Shown here: positions 25,996 through 34,081 of the stretch, piece by piece
Layout: each line of letters begins with the position of its first letter
Numbering within the stretch: the stretch's first letter is position 1
Assembly: GCF_013141825.1 (NCBI RefSeq)
Contig: NZ_RZNH01000003.1
Span: forward strand, 124,001-188,000
Source: Marinifilum caeruleilacunae
GTDB lineage: Bacteria; Bacteroidota; Bacteroidia; Bacteroidales; Marinifilaceae
Direction: 5' to 3'
DNA length: 64,000 nucleotides
The notes under the pieces: model-generated
Told to the model about the DNA's origin: nothing
The model's input: the letters and a program-made list of their open reading frames with translations, nothing else
Databases searched by the model: none
Translations under genes and position numbers: made by a program

Positions 25996-28515
25996 ATGAA
26001 GAAAGCATTATTACTACTTGTGTTCGGGGTATTATTTGCACCGTTCGCATCTTTCGCAAGCGAAGCCGATTTGGTAGTTCCTGATTTAAGACAGAGTGTT
26101 TTTGAGGGAATCGGAGGCATGAATGGCTGGGACTTGCTCCTCTACGGAATTATCATTATTGTCCTTGGTTTATTGTTTGGGATGGTTCAATTCAACAGAA
26201 TCAAGAAGCTTCCTACCCATAAATCGATGGCAAAAGTTTCCAATATTATTTATGAAACTTGTAAAACCTACTTGTTACAGCAGGGTAAATTCCTGATCAT
26301 TCTTTTCGTGATCATTGGCGTTGCCATTGGTTACTACTTTATTGGCCTTGCCCATGTTTCAGTTCCTAAAACCATGTTAATTCTGTTATGGACAGTATTG
26401 GGTATTTTAGGTTCATATGGTGTTGCATGGTTCGGTATCAGAATTAATACCTATGCAAACAGTAGAACTTCATTTGCAGCATTAAAGAAAAAGCCTTTCG
26501 ATGTAATGTCGATTCCGCTACAAGCAGGTATGAGTGTTGGTTTACTATTGATTTGTGTTGAGCTGATCATGATGATTGCCATCCTTCTTTTTATTCCTGG
26601 CGAAAGTGCTGGTGCTTGTTTCGTTGGTTTTGCAATTGGAGAATCGCTTGGTGCTTCTGCCTTAAGAATTGCCGGTGGTATCTTTACTAAAATTGCTGAT
26701 ATTGGAGCCGACTTAATGAAGATTGTATTTAAAATTGGAGAAGATGATCCAAGAAACCCTGGTGTAATTGCCGACTGTACTGGTGATAACGCAGGTGATA
26801 GCGTTGGGCCAACTGCCGATGGTTTTGAAACTTATGGTGTAACAGGTGTTGCATTAATTACCTTTATTATTTTAATGTTTGGCGAAACGGGTCTGATTCC
26901 TAATGTTGGGTTCGCATCTACTCTTATTGTTTGGATTTTTGCCATGCGTGTTCTGATGATTTTCACCTCGGTTCTTGCCTATTTGGTAAACCAGGCAATT
27001 GCAAAGGCAAAATATAGCAAAGCAGATAGTTTCGATTTCGAAGCTCCTTTAACTGCATTGGTATGGATTACTTCAATCATCTCTATTGTTGTAACCTATG
27101 CTTTGAGTTATGTCTTAATTTCCGACCTTCCTAACGGATTGTGGTGGAAACTTTCTACCATTATTTCCTGTGGTACTTTGGCGGCTGCCATTATTCCTGA
27201 ATTTACAAAAGCCTTTACAAGCTCGAATTCTCGCCATGTAGGCGAAGTAGTAAGTGCTTCTCGCGAAGGTGGCGCTTCACTTACCATTCTTTCGGGTATG
27301 GTTGCAGGTAATTTCTCGGCATTCTGGAAAGGTATGGTCATGATGGCATTAATGGCCGTTGCATTCTACACGGTTCAGGATATCGATGTATTTGGTGAGT
27401 ATCCTGGTATTTTTGCATTCGGTTTGGTGGCCTTTGGTTTCCTTGGTATGGGGCCGGTTACCATTGCGGTTGACTCTTACGGACCGGTAACCGATAATGC
27501 TCAGTCGGTATTTGAATTATCGCAGATTGAGAGCATTCCTAACATTAGCGAGGAAATTGAAAAAGACTTTGGTTTTGCACCAAACTTCGAAACAGGAAAA
27601 CACAACCTGGAAGATAACGACTCGGCAGGTAACACCTTTAAGGCAACAGCTAAGCCAGTATTAATTGGTACTGCGGTAATTGGAGCAACTACCATGATTT
27701 TTGCCATCATTCTATTGCTAAAAGGAACCATTCTTTCTACGGGAGAATCCTTGCTGCAAATCGAACTGACCGATCCTTCGGTAATTCTTGGTCTGATTAC
27801 CGGTGGTGCTGTAATTTACTGGTTCTCGGGTGCTTCGATGCAAGCCGTAACAACTGGTGCTTACCGTGCAGTAGAGTACATCAAGAAAAACATTAACCTC
27901 GATAAAGCTGAGGCTGATATTAACGACTCGAAGAATGTGGTAAAAATTTGTACCCAGTATGCACAGTCGGGTATGTGGAACATTTTTGCAGTAATTCTGA
28001 GTTTGACCCTGGCATTTGCATTCTTTAGCCCGAACTTCTTTGTGGCTTACCTAATTTCAATTGCCATTTTCGGACTGTTCCAGGCAATGTATATGGCCAA
28101 TGCAGGTGGTGCGTGGGACAATGCCAAGAAAGTAGTTGAAGTAGATCTAAAAGAGAAAAACACAGCTCTTCACGATGCTACAATTGTAGGTGATACAGTT
28201 GGTGATCCTTACAAAGACACTTCGTCGGTAGCATTGAACCCAATTATTAAGTTCTCTACCCTATTTGGCTTATTGGCAGCCGAAATTGCAATCGAGTTGA
28301 TTATTCATGCAGACAAAACAGGCGAAGCAAATATGGCTCCTTACATTGGTGGTGTATTCTTGTTAATCGGATTGTTCTTTGTATATCGTTCGTTCTACGG
28401 AATGAGAATTCCTGACAAACCAATTGGAGAAGGAAATCCAACACCGCAAGCAAAAAAAGAAGAACCTGGAACCAATCACCAGGAAGATGTAAAAATAGAA
28501 GCTAGTAACAACTAA
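25996..28515 (+). CDS. hppA: Ion-translocating membrane pyrophosphatase
   Basis: 839 residues, longer than most family members (about 660-770), with about 16 membrane helices and an apparent cleavable leader (FAPFASFASEA). The substrate-site loops are recognisable: FTKIADIGADLM, EDDPRNPGVIADCTGDNAGDSVG, and DNDSAGNTFKATAK. Lys549 in GNTFKA occupies the position that is Ala in K+-dependent and Lys in K+-independent enzymes, so K+ independence is predicted. It couples PPi hydrolysis to export of H+ or Na+; the variant DSVGPTADGFETYG loop suggests a divergent subgroup. A terminator hairpin follows. Confidence 0.93.
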   Translation: MKKALLLLVFGVLFAPFASFASEADLVVPDLRQSVFEGIGGMNGWDLLLYGIIIIVLGLLFGMVQFNRIKKLPTHKSMAKVSNIIYETCKTYLLQQGKFLIILFVIIGVAIGYYFIGLAHVSVPKTMLILLWTVLGILGSYGVAWFGIRINTYANSRTSFAALKKKPFDVMSIPLQAGMSVGLLLICVELIMMIAILLFIPGESAGACFVGFAIGESLGASALRIAGGIFTKIADIGADLMKIVFKIGEDDPRNPGVIADCTGDNAGDSVGPTADGFETYGVTGVALITFIILMFGETGLIPNVGFASTLIVWIFAMRVLMIFTSVLAYLVNQAIAKAKYSKADSFDFEAPLTALVWITSIISIVVTYALSYVLISDLPNGLWWKLSTIISCGTLAAAIIPEFTKAFTSSNSRHVGEVVSASREGGASLTILSGMVAGNFSAFWKGMVMMALMAVAFYTVQDIDVFGEYPGIFAFGLVAFGFLGMGPVTIAVDSYGPVTDNAQSVFELSQIESIPNISEEIEKDFGFAPNFETGKHNLEDNDSAGNTFKATAKPVLIGTAVIGATTMIFAIILLLKGTILSTGESLLQIELTDPSVILGLITGGAVIYWFSGASMQAVTTGAYRAVEYIKKNINLDKAEADINDSKNVVKICTQYAQSGMWNIFAVILSLTLAFAFFSPNFFVAYLISIAIFGLFQAMYMANAGGAWDNAKKVVEVDLKEKNTALHDATIVGDTVGDPYKDTSSVALNPIIKFSTLFGLLAAEIAIELIIHADKTGEANMAPYIGGVFLLIGLFFVYRSFYGMRIPDKPIGEGNPTPQAKKEEPGTNHQEDVKIEASNN

Positions 28516-28533
28516 TAATTTGATTTCAATACG

Positions 28534-28568
28534 AACGGCCCCGGGGATTTTCTTCGGGGTTGTTTTTT
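28534..28568 (+). terminator. Terminator after hppA
   Basis: A stem, AACGGCCCCG with CGGGGTTGTT (two G-U pairs), is followed by a T-run. Confidence 0.85.
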
Positions 28569-28606
28569 AGCCTACACTGATAAGTCTGAACAATAGGACT
28601 TGCTTC

Positions 28607-28876
28607 TTATTCCTTTTTCAGATTTGTAAACATGGAGATCGATAGTATTGAAATGCATAAGATAACACTAGAATTAAAAGCTGTCATGGGAAAATGAAAG
28701 TAATCGAGAACGATTAATAAGGATACTGTATAGGGTAGCCACAAGGATATAGCAATTACAAAAAGGACTCTGCAAACTGCTTGAAGCCGAAATACTTTTT
28801 GAAGCTGATCGTTTAATGGATATTTCCATATTAAATAGTTGGCTAAAAATACAATTGCTATAATAAAATAACTCAT
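28607..28876 (-). CDS. Small hypothetical membrane protein (89 aa, about three helices)
   Basis: 89 residues. Hydrophobic stretches lie at about 3-18, 33-56 and 66-83, with a basic KKE tail. A GGAGGGAGG sequence just before the ATG is a clear Shine-Dalgarno, unusual here and good support for translation. It ends the minus-strand unit of the 28.6-31.4 kb island, 27 bases after the 57-residue gene. No family recognised. Confidence 0.6.
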   Translation of the reverse strand: MSYFIIAIVFLANYLIWKYPLNDQLQKVFRLQAVCRVLFVIAISLWLPYTVSLLIVLDYFHFPMTAFNSSVILCISILSISMFTNLKKE

Positions 28877-28903
28877 AATTTACCTCCCTCCTGCTTTTAA
28901 TTA

Positions 28904-29077
28904 TTACTCCTTTCTTTGCCTGGCTCCAAGCCTGGGAACAAAAAGAACCACTCCTGTGATAATAGTAGAATTTACAACGGACTCCATCAGACTTTCATTG
29001 CTGCTCCACTGAAAAAGAATGGTAAAGGTGCTTATGGATAGAAGAGGTAAGAGAATATCATTTACTATTTTTTTCAT
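28904..29077 (-). CDS. Short two-helix membrane protein (57 aa)
   Basis: 57 residues beginning MKKIVNDILLPLLSISTFTI. Two hydrophobic helices (about 5-23 and 35-48) are joined by a polar acidic turn (SSNESLMES), with a basic tail ending RLGARQRKE. Its size and layout match the 59- and 55-residue proteins at 29881 and 30121. It starts 13 bases after the end of the frameshifted TlpA-like gene. Function unknown. Confidence 0.55.
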   Translation of the reverse strand: MKKIVNDILLPLLSISTFTILFQWSSNESLMESVVNSTIITGVVLFVPRLGARQRKE

Positions 29078-29090
29078 ATGTTGCTTGCTT

Positions 29091-29677
29091 TCATTCTAAC
29101 TTAAACTTATCTGCTTTAAAAGCCGAATTATGAATACGAAGTACATTTCCTTCATTATCGAAAAGCAAATATGTTGGTAAAGAAATTTCAGTTGAATAAT
29201 TCGGTATCAGATCATTGATAAACCTTTCCAATCTATTCCAATTCATGAACTCGGTTCCATATTAATTGATAGCATTGGGTGAGAGGCAAAATCATATTTG
29301 TTCAACATTTTTCGATCTGAATTGACTTCCAACCAATCCACACTAGAGATAAAAATAATTTCAATCTCATCTCGCTTTTGAAGATAAAAGCTCCTTAAGT
29401 CAGGCATAGATTCATGACATGGAATACACCAATGTGCAAAAAACACCAGCAAAACCTTTTTATGCTTTGAAGAAGATATCAGTTCCTTTACTTGATTTGA
29501 ATTTACACTATAAGCTACTTCGGTTTTATCGTAGTAATCCTTTTTACTCATCAATTCAGGCAAAGCAAATTTCTCCTTCGTTCTTTTAGACATCTTAACA
29601 TACCTGGGATTTATCCAATAACCACAAGAGGTTAGCAACAAAAGCTGGAAACACAGCAATAGACAAATAACTCTCAT
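29091..29677 (-). pseudogene. TlpA-like thioredoxin-fold lipoprotein, frameshifted
   Basis: The N-terminal 144 codons encode a lipoprotein signal (CLLLCFQLLLLTSCG) and a thioredoxin fold with active site WCIPC (HWCIPCHESMPDL). The frame stops after NMEPSS near 29246. An overlapping frame continues without loss of sense: FMNWNRLERFINDL, then SLPTYLLFDNEGNVLR with the cis-Pro, and ends at 29091. One indel near 29250-29265 thus splits the gene. It may be a true pseudogene, a sequencing error or recoding. Intact members reduce disulfides in the periplasm. It follows the first TTGTCGAT-box promoter. Confidence 0.75.
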
Positions 29678-29695
29678 ACTAACAATTCAAGATTA

Positions 29696-29727
29696 AATAA
29701 AGTATGTTCATACCTGATAAACAAGCG
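29696..29727 (-). promoter_or_regulatory. Core promoter next to TTGTCGAT boxes, copy 1
   Basis: On the minus strand TTG (at 29727) is followed after 17 bp by TACTTTATT (29704-29696), a variant -7 element. The three boxes lie directly upstream. The same CTTTATTT word occurs at the matching place in copy 2. Confidence 0.45.
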
Positions 29728-29800
29728 ATATCGACAAACATAGCCTGAGCATCGACAAGTGAGCACCCGTGATCGACAAAGCTGATTTTCAACAACTTTT
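29722..29800 (-). repeat. Duplicated regulatory segment, copy 1
   Basis: About 79 bases aligned without gaps to 31338-31416 (offset 1616), with only a few substitutions. It contains three TTGTCGAT words (minus strand) at 29730-29737, 29751-29758 and 29772-29779, an exact 21-bp period. Confidence 0.85.
29730..29779 (-). promoter_or_regulatory. Three TTGTCGAT direct repeats at 21-bp period (copy 1)
   Basis: Octamers spaced exactly two helical turns apart, ending at the -33 region of the downstream gene. Direct repeats of about 9 bp with 12-13 bp spacers are how LytTR-domain response regulators bind DNA, so such a regulator is the best guess. No LytTR gene is in the window. Confidence 0.6.
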
Positions 29801-29880
29801 GTGACACTAAAAATGCTTTAAAAAAAGCAATGAGAAAATTTGTAGGTAAAGAGAATTACAGAAAAAGTTATTGCAGCCTG

Positions 29881-30060
29881 TCACTTTTTTGCTTTCATCA
29901 CCATCTGATAAATAAAAGGACAAAGTATATTGCCTAAACTTATGGATATAAAAACAACTGCTATTTCTATAAACTCGTCATAAATATTGAGATAGAAACC
30001 CAAGATCGCAAATAGTAAGTTTAGCAATACTACAGTTAGTAAAACAAGCAATTTTTTCAT
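29881..30060 (-). CDS. Short two-helix membrane protein (59 aa)
   Basis: 59 residues from ATG 30060; an ATG 36 bases upstream would add a non-signal stretch. It begins MKKLLVLLTVVLLNLLFAIL. Two hydrophobic segments (about 2-22 and 31-50) are joined by an acidic turn (NIYDEFIEI), with a KAKK tail. It has the same architecture as the neighbouring 55- and 57-residue proteins. No recognised family. Confidence 0.55.
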   Translation of the reverse strand: MKKLLVLLTVVLLNLLFAILGFYLNIYDEFIEIAVVFISISLGNILCPFIYQMVMKAKK

Positions 30061-30120
30061 GACTAAGACATGCTTTAAAATAATTAAAGAGAACACAGAG
30101 AAAATTCACAAAGCTTGTTT

Positions 30121-30288
30121 CTATTTTTTCTTGTTTAATACTCTTATAATATCTGCTCCAACTCCCCCAACAATTATTGCATTAACTATTGAGTATGCAT
30201 CAAAAGTGTATAGCTGTAGATGGTAGAATATAAAATTCAACATGAAAAGAAATAGAGCAAATATTAGCATTCCTATCACAAGCTTCAT
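30121..30288 (-). CDS. Short two-helix membrane protein (55 aa)
   Basis: 55 residues starting MKLVIGMLIFALFLFMLNFI. The second helix, AYSIVNAIIVGGVGADII, is followed by a RVLNKKK tail. It lies 63 bases after the lipoprotein gene at 30352 and before the 59-residue protein. The two-helix, basic-tail plan repeats across this island. Function unknown; small membrane toxin, immunity or regulatory peptide are all possible. Confidence 0.55.
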   Translation of the reverse strand: MKLVIGMLIFALFLFMLNFIFYHLQLYTFDAYSIVNAIIVGGVGADIIRVLNKKK

Positions 30289-30351
30289 GTTGTTTGCTTT
30301 TTGTTCATAATTCGAATTAAATCAGCCTGCCAACCTCCTGAAAATTCCGAC

Positions 30352-30870
30352 TTATTGACTCCCTAAATCAGCTTCCTCTATGGTAAATTTTATATAACCT
30401 CTAATATCTGGATCCGTCGTCCTGTTTATTCCCCAGGATTCCTTATTATAAGGGCTGTGTCCAATTTCACCTTCTCTTATAAACCATTTCTTTAAAATAG
30501 TTTCACCATTATGCACAATATATCCTTCCCTATTATAATTCTCTAAATAATACTGTATCGGGTTGTAACTCATATCTTCGGAACTTACATCGCTTATGCT
30601 TACAGTCGAATCTGGTAATAGTTTATAATTCTTAAAAAAATCATTAATATCAATTTCAGTGGTGTCATAACAAATTTGAAAGAAATTAGTGTCTCTTGTT
30701 CCATTTTGAATTAAAACCTGATATTGGTAAGTTTCTTTTATTTGATCAATTTCAAATAAAAAACAAGAACCTAAGGAAGTCATCAATAATAACAATAAGA
30801 TATTACGACAAATAACCTTACTTTCACGCTTGTCATGAAGGAAGATTATAGTCATCCTTATATATTTCAT
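30352..30870 (-). CDS. Hypothetical lipoprotein
   Basis: About 172 residues; the exact start is uncertain (ATGs at 30885, 30870 and 30855). The lipobox LLLLMTSLGSC sits unusually far from the start, preceded by a basic stretch (HDKRESKVICRN). The mature part is polar and ends with a segment rich in aromatic and charged residues (YIKFTIEEADLGSQ). The gene overlaps the end of the upstream remnant. No domain recognised. Confidence 0.6.
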   Translation of the reverse strand: MKYIRMTIIFLHDKRESKVICRNILLLLLMTSLGSCFLFEIDQIKETYQYQVLIQNGTRDTNFFQICYDTTEIDINDFFKNYKLLPDSTVSISDVSSEDMSYNPIQYYLENYNREGYIVHNGETILKKWFIREGEIGHSPYNKESWGINRTTDPDIRGYIKFTIEEADLGSQ

Positions 30871-31255
30871 CAATTTTATCATCATAAATAGTGGAGGTTT
30901 TTAGTCTATCTCTTAATTTCGGAAGGCTCGTAACGGAGTTTGTCAAACAATAAGACACCTCTTGTATCGTTAAATCAGGTATCTCATTTACCGCATCTTT
31001 TAAAAAGCCGGGTGCGTAATAATCTTCATCTGCTGTCCACCCAGGAGATGTTGATACTCCATACATATCCCTATAGAAATAATCTGCACAAAAGTTCGCC
31101 CACATTTCTCCAACAACGCAATATCCTGCATTTTTTTTGATTAATAATGGCAGGAGAAATTCCCGAAATTTGACTTACAGCAAGCATTTGAAACTTTCTA
31201 TTTTTAAAGTCTCTATCACATTTGCATTGGTAAGGAATTGCGTTTTATTCGGCAT
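30833..31255 (-). pseudogene. Broken gene, possible secreted peptidase-like protein remnant
   Basis: The longest piece (90 codons from ATG 31105) reads MWANFCADYFYRDMYG to KDDYNLPS, and the same frame extends upstream as KNAGYCVVGE. A second frame before it reads DFKNRKFQMLAVSQISGISPAIINQ. One extra A in the 8-base homopolymer at 31131-31138 would join the two. A 26-residue frame (MPNKTQFLTNANVIETLKIE...) starts at 31255, just after the copy 2 promoter. GEMWANF vaguely recalls Bacteroidota secreted zinc-peptidase-like proteins; that is a weak guess. Confidence 0.5.
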
Positions 31256-31337
31256 TTGTAACCGAAAGAAGAGTATTCAAAACGAGTCGGGCTTAACAGT
31301 AAGCTAGAATAAATAAAGCCTGTTAAGATTTTATAAG

Positions 31338-31416
31338 CAAGCGATATCGACAAACATAGCCTGAGCATCGACAAGTGAGTGCCTGTGATCGACAAGACTG
31401 ATTTTCAACCACTTTC
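31338..31416 (-). repeat. Duplicated regulatory segment, copy 2
   Basis: Partner of 29722-29800. The minus-strand TTGTCGAT words are at 31346-31353, 31367-31374 and 31388-31395, again an exact 21-bp period. A CTTTATTT word follows at about 31312-31319, as in copy 1. Confidence 0.85.
31346..31395 (-). promoter_or_regulatory. Three TTGTCGAT direct repeats at 21-bp period (copy 2)
   Basis: Same boxes and spacing as copy 1, upstream of the broken gene and the lipoprotein/small-membrane-protein unit. Confidence 0.6.
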
Positions 31417-31580
31417 TTGAAGCTGAAAATGTCTTAGATTGAGGAAGTGATGAGAAAATAAGATGGGGAAATGGCACAATTTGCACCCTGCCGAAGCAGA
31501 GATTCGGCTACAGAATAAAGGGTACAGCAATACAGAGCACGAGGCATACTGTACTTACAATTGATTATAGAAATGGAGTT
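31417..31580. other. Intergenic region after ribF
   Basis: No ORF. A GCCGAA/TTCGGC hairpin lies at about 31492-31510, without a T-run on either side. The rest is unremarkable. Confidence 0.4.
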
Positions 31581-32510
31581 TTATTGGAGCAAATCCAGAA
31601 CAGCCTGCTTGTCTTTTGCCAATTGTGCCTTTAGTTCATCAAGGGAGGCAAAAAACTGCTCGTTTCGAATTCTCTGGTAAAAATGAATGGTAATGTTTTT
31701 GTAGTAAATGTCCTGGTCGAAATCGAGTATGTGCACCTCTATTGATCGATTATCCAATTGATTGTTTACCGTTGGGCGCACACCAATGTTTAGCATGCCC
31801 AGGTAACGCTTGTCGCCAACATCTACCTTTACGGCATACACGCCATCTTTAGGTACAAGTTTGTAGCTTTCCTGCGGATCGATATTTGCTGTTGGGAAGC
31901 CAATTTTGTGGCCCAGTTTTTTCCCATCGACCACATCGCCTTTGATAAAAAATCGGTAGCCCAAATACTTGTTGGCGGTTTTAATATCGCCTTCGCCAAT
32001 GGCTTTACGGATTTTGGTAGAGCTCACATTAATGGCATCCATATTGAGCACATCTTGTCGCTCAATTTTGAAGTTCAACTGATCGGCAAATACTTTTAAA
32101 TCTTCGTATTTTCCTTCACGATTGTGGCCAAATCGGTGATCGTAACCCACCACCAGGTATTTCATACCCAATTGCTTGACCAAAATCTGTTCAACAAATT
32201 CGATATAGGAAAGCTGAGAAAACTCTTTGGTAAATGGGTAAATTACCAGGTGATCGATACCGGCCGCCTCGAGTAGTACTTTTTTCTCTTCCAGGGTGTT
32301 AATCAGGCGAAGACCATTGTCCTCTTTGTTTAGCACCAGGCGCGGATGCGGATAGAATGTAAAAATTACGGTTTCCCCTTTTACCCTGTGTGCCAATTCC
32401 TGTAATCGGCGAATTACTTTTCGGTGTCCCAAATGAACACCATCGAAGGTTCCAATGGTAACCACAGGGTTTAGTGCAGAAAAATCTTTAAGATCCGTAT
32501 ATATTTTCAT
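31581..32510 (-). CDS. ribF: Bifunctional riboflavin kinase / FAD synthetase
   Basis: 309 residues, standard length. The N-terminal adenylyltransferase domain carries VVTIGTFDGVHLGHRKVIRRL (HxGH-type nucleotide site, about 16-36) and VGYDHRFGHNREGKYEDL. The C-terminal flavokinase domain carries GHKIGFPTANID (about 202-213) and GVYAVKV. It makes FMN then FAD, the cofactors of many redox proteins. It stands alone, at the edge of the decayed island. Confidence 0.97.
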   Translation of the reverse strand: MKIYTDLKDFSALNPVVTIGTFDGVHLGHRKVIRRLQELAHRVKGETVIFTFYPHPRLVLNKEDNGLRLINTLEEKKVLLEAAGIDHLVIYPFTKEFSQLSYIEFVEQILVKQLGMKYLVVGYDHRFGHNREGKYEDLKVFADQLNFKIERQDVLNMDAINVSSTKIRKAIGEGDIKTANKYLGYRFFIKGDVVDGKKLGHKIGFPTANIDPQESYKLVPKDGVYAVKVDVGDKRYLGMLNIGVRPTVNNQLDNRSIEVHILDFDQDIYYKNITIHFYQRIRNEQFFASLDELKAQLAKDKQAVLDLLQ

Positions 32511-32830
32511 CCGTAATAGCTCTTGTAATGGGCGAAACTCTTTTTCTCTCCTCTTTCTCCTCTTCGAACTCAGCCAGAATATTTCCCCCTTCTAATTCGA
32601 AAGCAAAAATATGAAAAATTCCCGAACAAGATCGATTCCTATAACATCTCGCACGACTCGATAATGATTATACAGGAAATTATTAGTAAATTTCCGCCTG
32701 AAGTTTCGCAGCCCTTTGGCTTTGGAAATGGATGTAAAATCGTTCAATACTTCCAAAGCTTTTGATTTTAAACATTTTGATAGCGAAACCTAGCTTAATA
32801 GCAGTTTAAATAACACAATCGAGACATCGT
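32511..32830. other. Divergent intergenic region ribF / TlpA-like gene
   Basis: 320 bases with no ORF. No confident -33/-7 pair is visible on either strand, though both divergent promoters must lie here. Confidence 0.4.
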
Positions 32831-33985
32831 ATGAGAAAACTATTATTTGTACTTCCACTGGTTTTATTTTGGGCTTGTGGCCAAAAAGGAAATGTTAGCA
32901 TCGAAGGAAAAATTGATAACGCAGAAGGCAAAACTTTGTATTTGGACCATTTACATGTTGCCAATACAACAACTATTGATTCTGTTACACTTGATGAAGA
33001 AGGTAGATTTGAATTTGATGTAAATGTGATTCAACCTGAATTTTATTTGTTGCGTTTATCGAATGGTAAATTGCTAACCCTTTTGGCTGAAGAAAACGAT
33101 AAGATGCTGGTATATAGCAAGGCCGAAAACATGAACAAAAAGTATATTGTTGAAGGATCGAAAGGTTCGAAGCTTGTAAAGCAAATTAACGATACTTTAA
33201 ATGTTACTAAGGCGAAAATTGCCAAGATCCGTAAGCAGTTGGAAGAGAAGAAAAAGGATGCTGATTTCTCGACTGTTTCGCAAAATTTAGTGGCTGAATA
33301 TGTACAGGCCATTCAGGCGCAGAGAGAGTTTTCTATCGATTTTATCATGCAAAATGCTACATCGCTGGCAAGTTATATGGCTTTGTACCAGAAAATCGAT
33401 GACAAAACCTTTACCCTGAACGAAAACAAGGACATTCAGTTCGTGAAAATTGTTGCTTCGTCGATGCGTGCGCTTTATCCTGAGCATGAATACACCAAAG
33501 CAATTTTGGCCAACTATAAAACATTGGAAAAAAGAATGTCGAACCTTAACATTGCCAATATGATTAAGGAAAAAGGCAGAAACTTTCCAGAAATTAAGTT
33601 GCCTGATACCAATGGCAAAGAGGTGGCATTATCGTCTTTAGACGGGAAATTTATCATTCTAAGTTTCTGGGCTTCCCAGGATGCCAATTCTCGCAAGCAA
33701 AACCAAACCTTAAAGAAAATCTACGACAAGTATAAAAACAAAGGTTTAAGAATTTACCAGATTTCGGTTGATCAGGATGAAGAGCTTTGGAAAAAGGCCA
33801 TTAAAGAAGACAAGATGAACTGGATTAATGTTTGTGATCCTAAAACCGGTAGTGGTTACGCTGCCCGCTTGTTGAATGTACAACGTGTTCCTGCCAACTA
33901 CCTTATCGATCAGAGAGGTGAAGTTGTTGGGAAAGATCTGTTTACCAGACGACTGGAAGAGAAAGTTGCCGAATACGTAAAGTAA
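32831..33985 (+). CDS. DUF4369/TlpA-fold lipoprotein lacking the CxxC active site
   Basis: 384 residues. The lipobox is LVLFWACG (Cys about residue 17). An N-terminal DUF4369 beta domain (about 20-115: VSIEGKIDNAEGKTLYLDHL), a helical middle, and a C-terminal thioredoxin fold (about 250-384) follow. At the place of WCxxC the sequence reads FWASQDANSRKQN, with no cysteine. The cis-Pro loop VPANYLID is kept. It therefore cannot act as a classical thiol oxidoreductase and is probably a binding or structural paralogue. A long hairpin follows. Confidence 0.85.
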   Translation: MRKLLFVLPLVLFWACGQKGNVSIEGKIDNAEGKTLYLDHLHVANTTTIDSVTLDEEGRFEFDVNVIQPEFYLLRLSNGKLLTLLAEENDKMLVYSKAENMNKKYIVEGSKGSKLVKQINDTLNVTKAKIAKIRKQLEEKKKDADFSTVSQNLVAEYVQAIQAQREFSIDFIMQNATSLASYMALYQKIDDKTFTLNENKDIQFVKIVASSMRALYPEHEYTKAILANYKTLEKRMSNLNIANMIKEKGRNFPEIKLPDTNGKEVALSSLDGKFIILSFWASQDANSRKQNQTLKKIYDKYKNKGLRIYQISVDQDEELWKKAIKEDKMNWINVCDPKTGSGYAARLLNVQRVPANYLIDQRGEVVGKDLFTRRLEEKVAEYVK

Positions 33986-34002
33986 TACAACAATAATATA
34001 TT

Positions 34003-34064
34003 AAATGCCTAAAGTATAAAGGTGAAAACTTATTTTCATTACTTTTAAACTTTAGGCATTTTAA
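34003..34064 (+). terminator. Long hairpin terminator after the TlpA-like gene
   Basis: A 13-bp stem, AAATGCCTAAAGT with ACTTTAGGCATTT (34003-34015 with 34049-34061), has an inner imperfect arm and a short T tail. Confidence 0.65.
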
Positions 34065-34081
34065 GTACTTGATACTTTCAT

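Noticed and set aside
29730-31395. TTGTCGAT repeats as a CRISPR array or plasmid iteron origin
   Set aside because: Only three short units per copy with conserved spacers, no cas or rep gene, and position at promoters; a regulator-binding array fits better.
31492-31510. GCCGAA/TTCGGC hairpin after ribF as a terminator
   Set aside because: It lacks a T-run on either strand and is about 70 bases from the stop.
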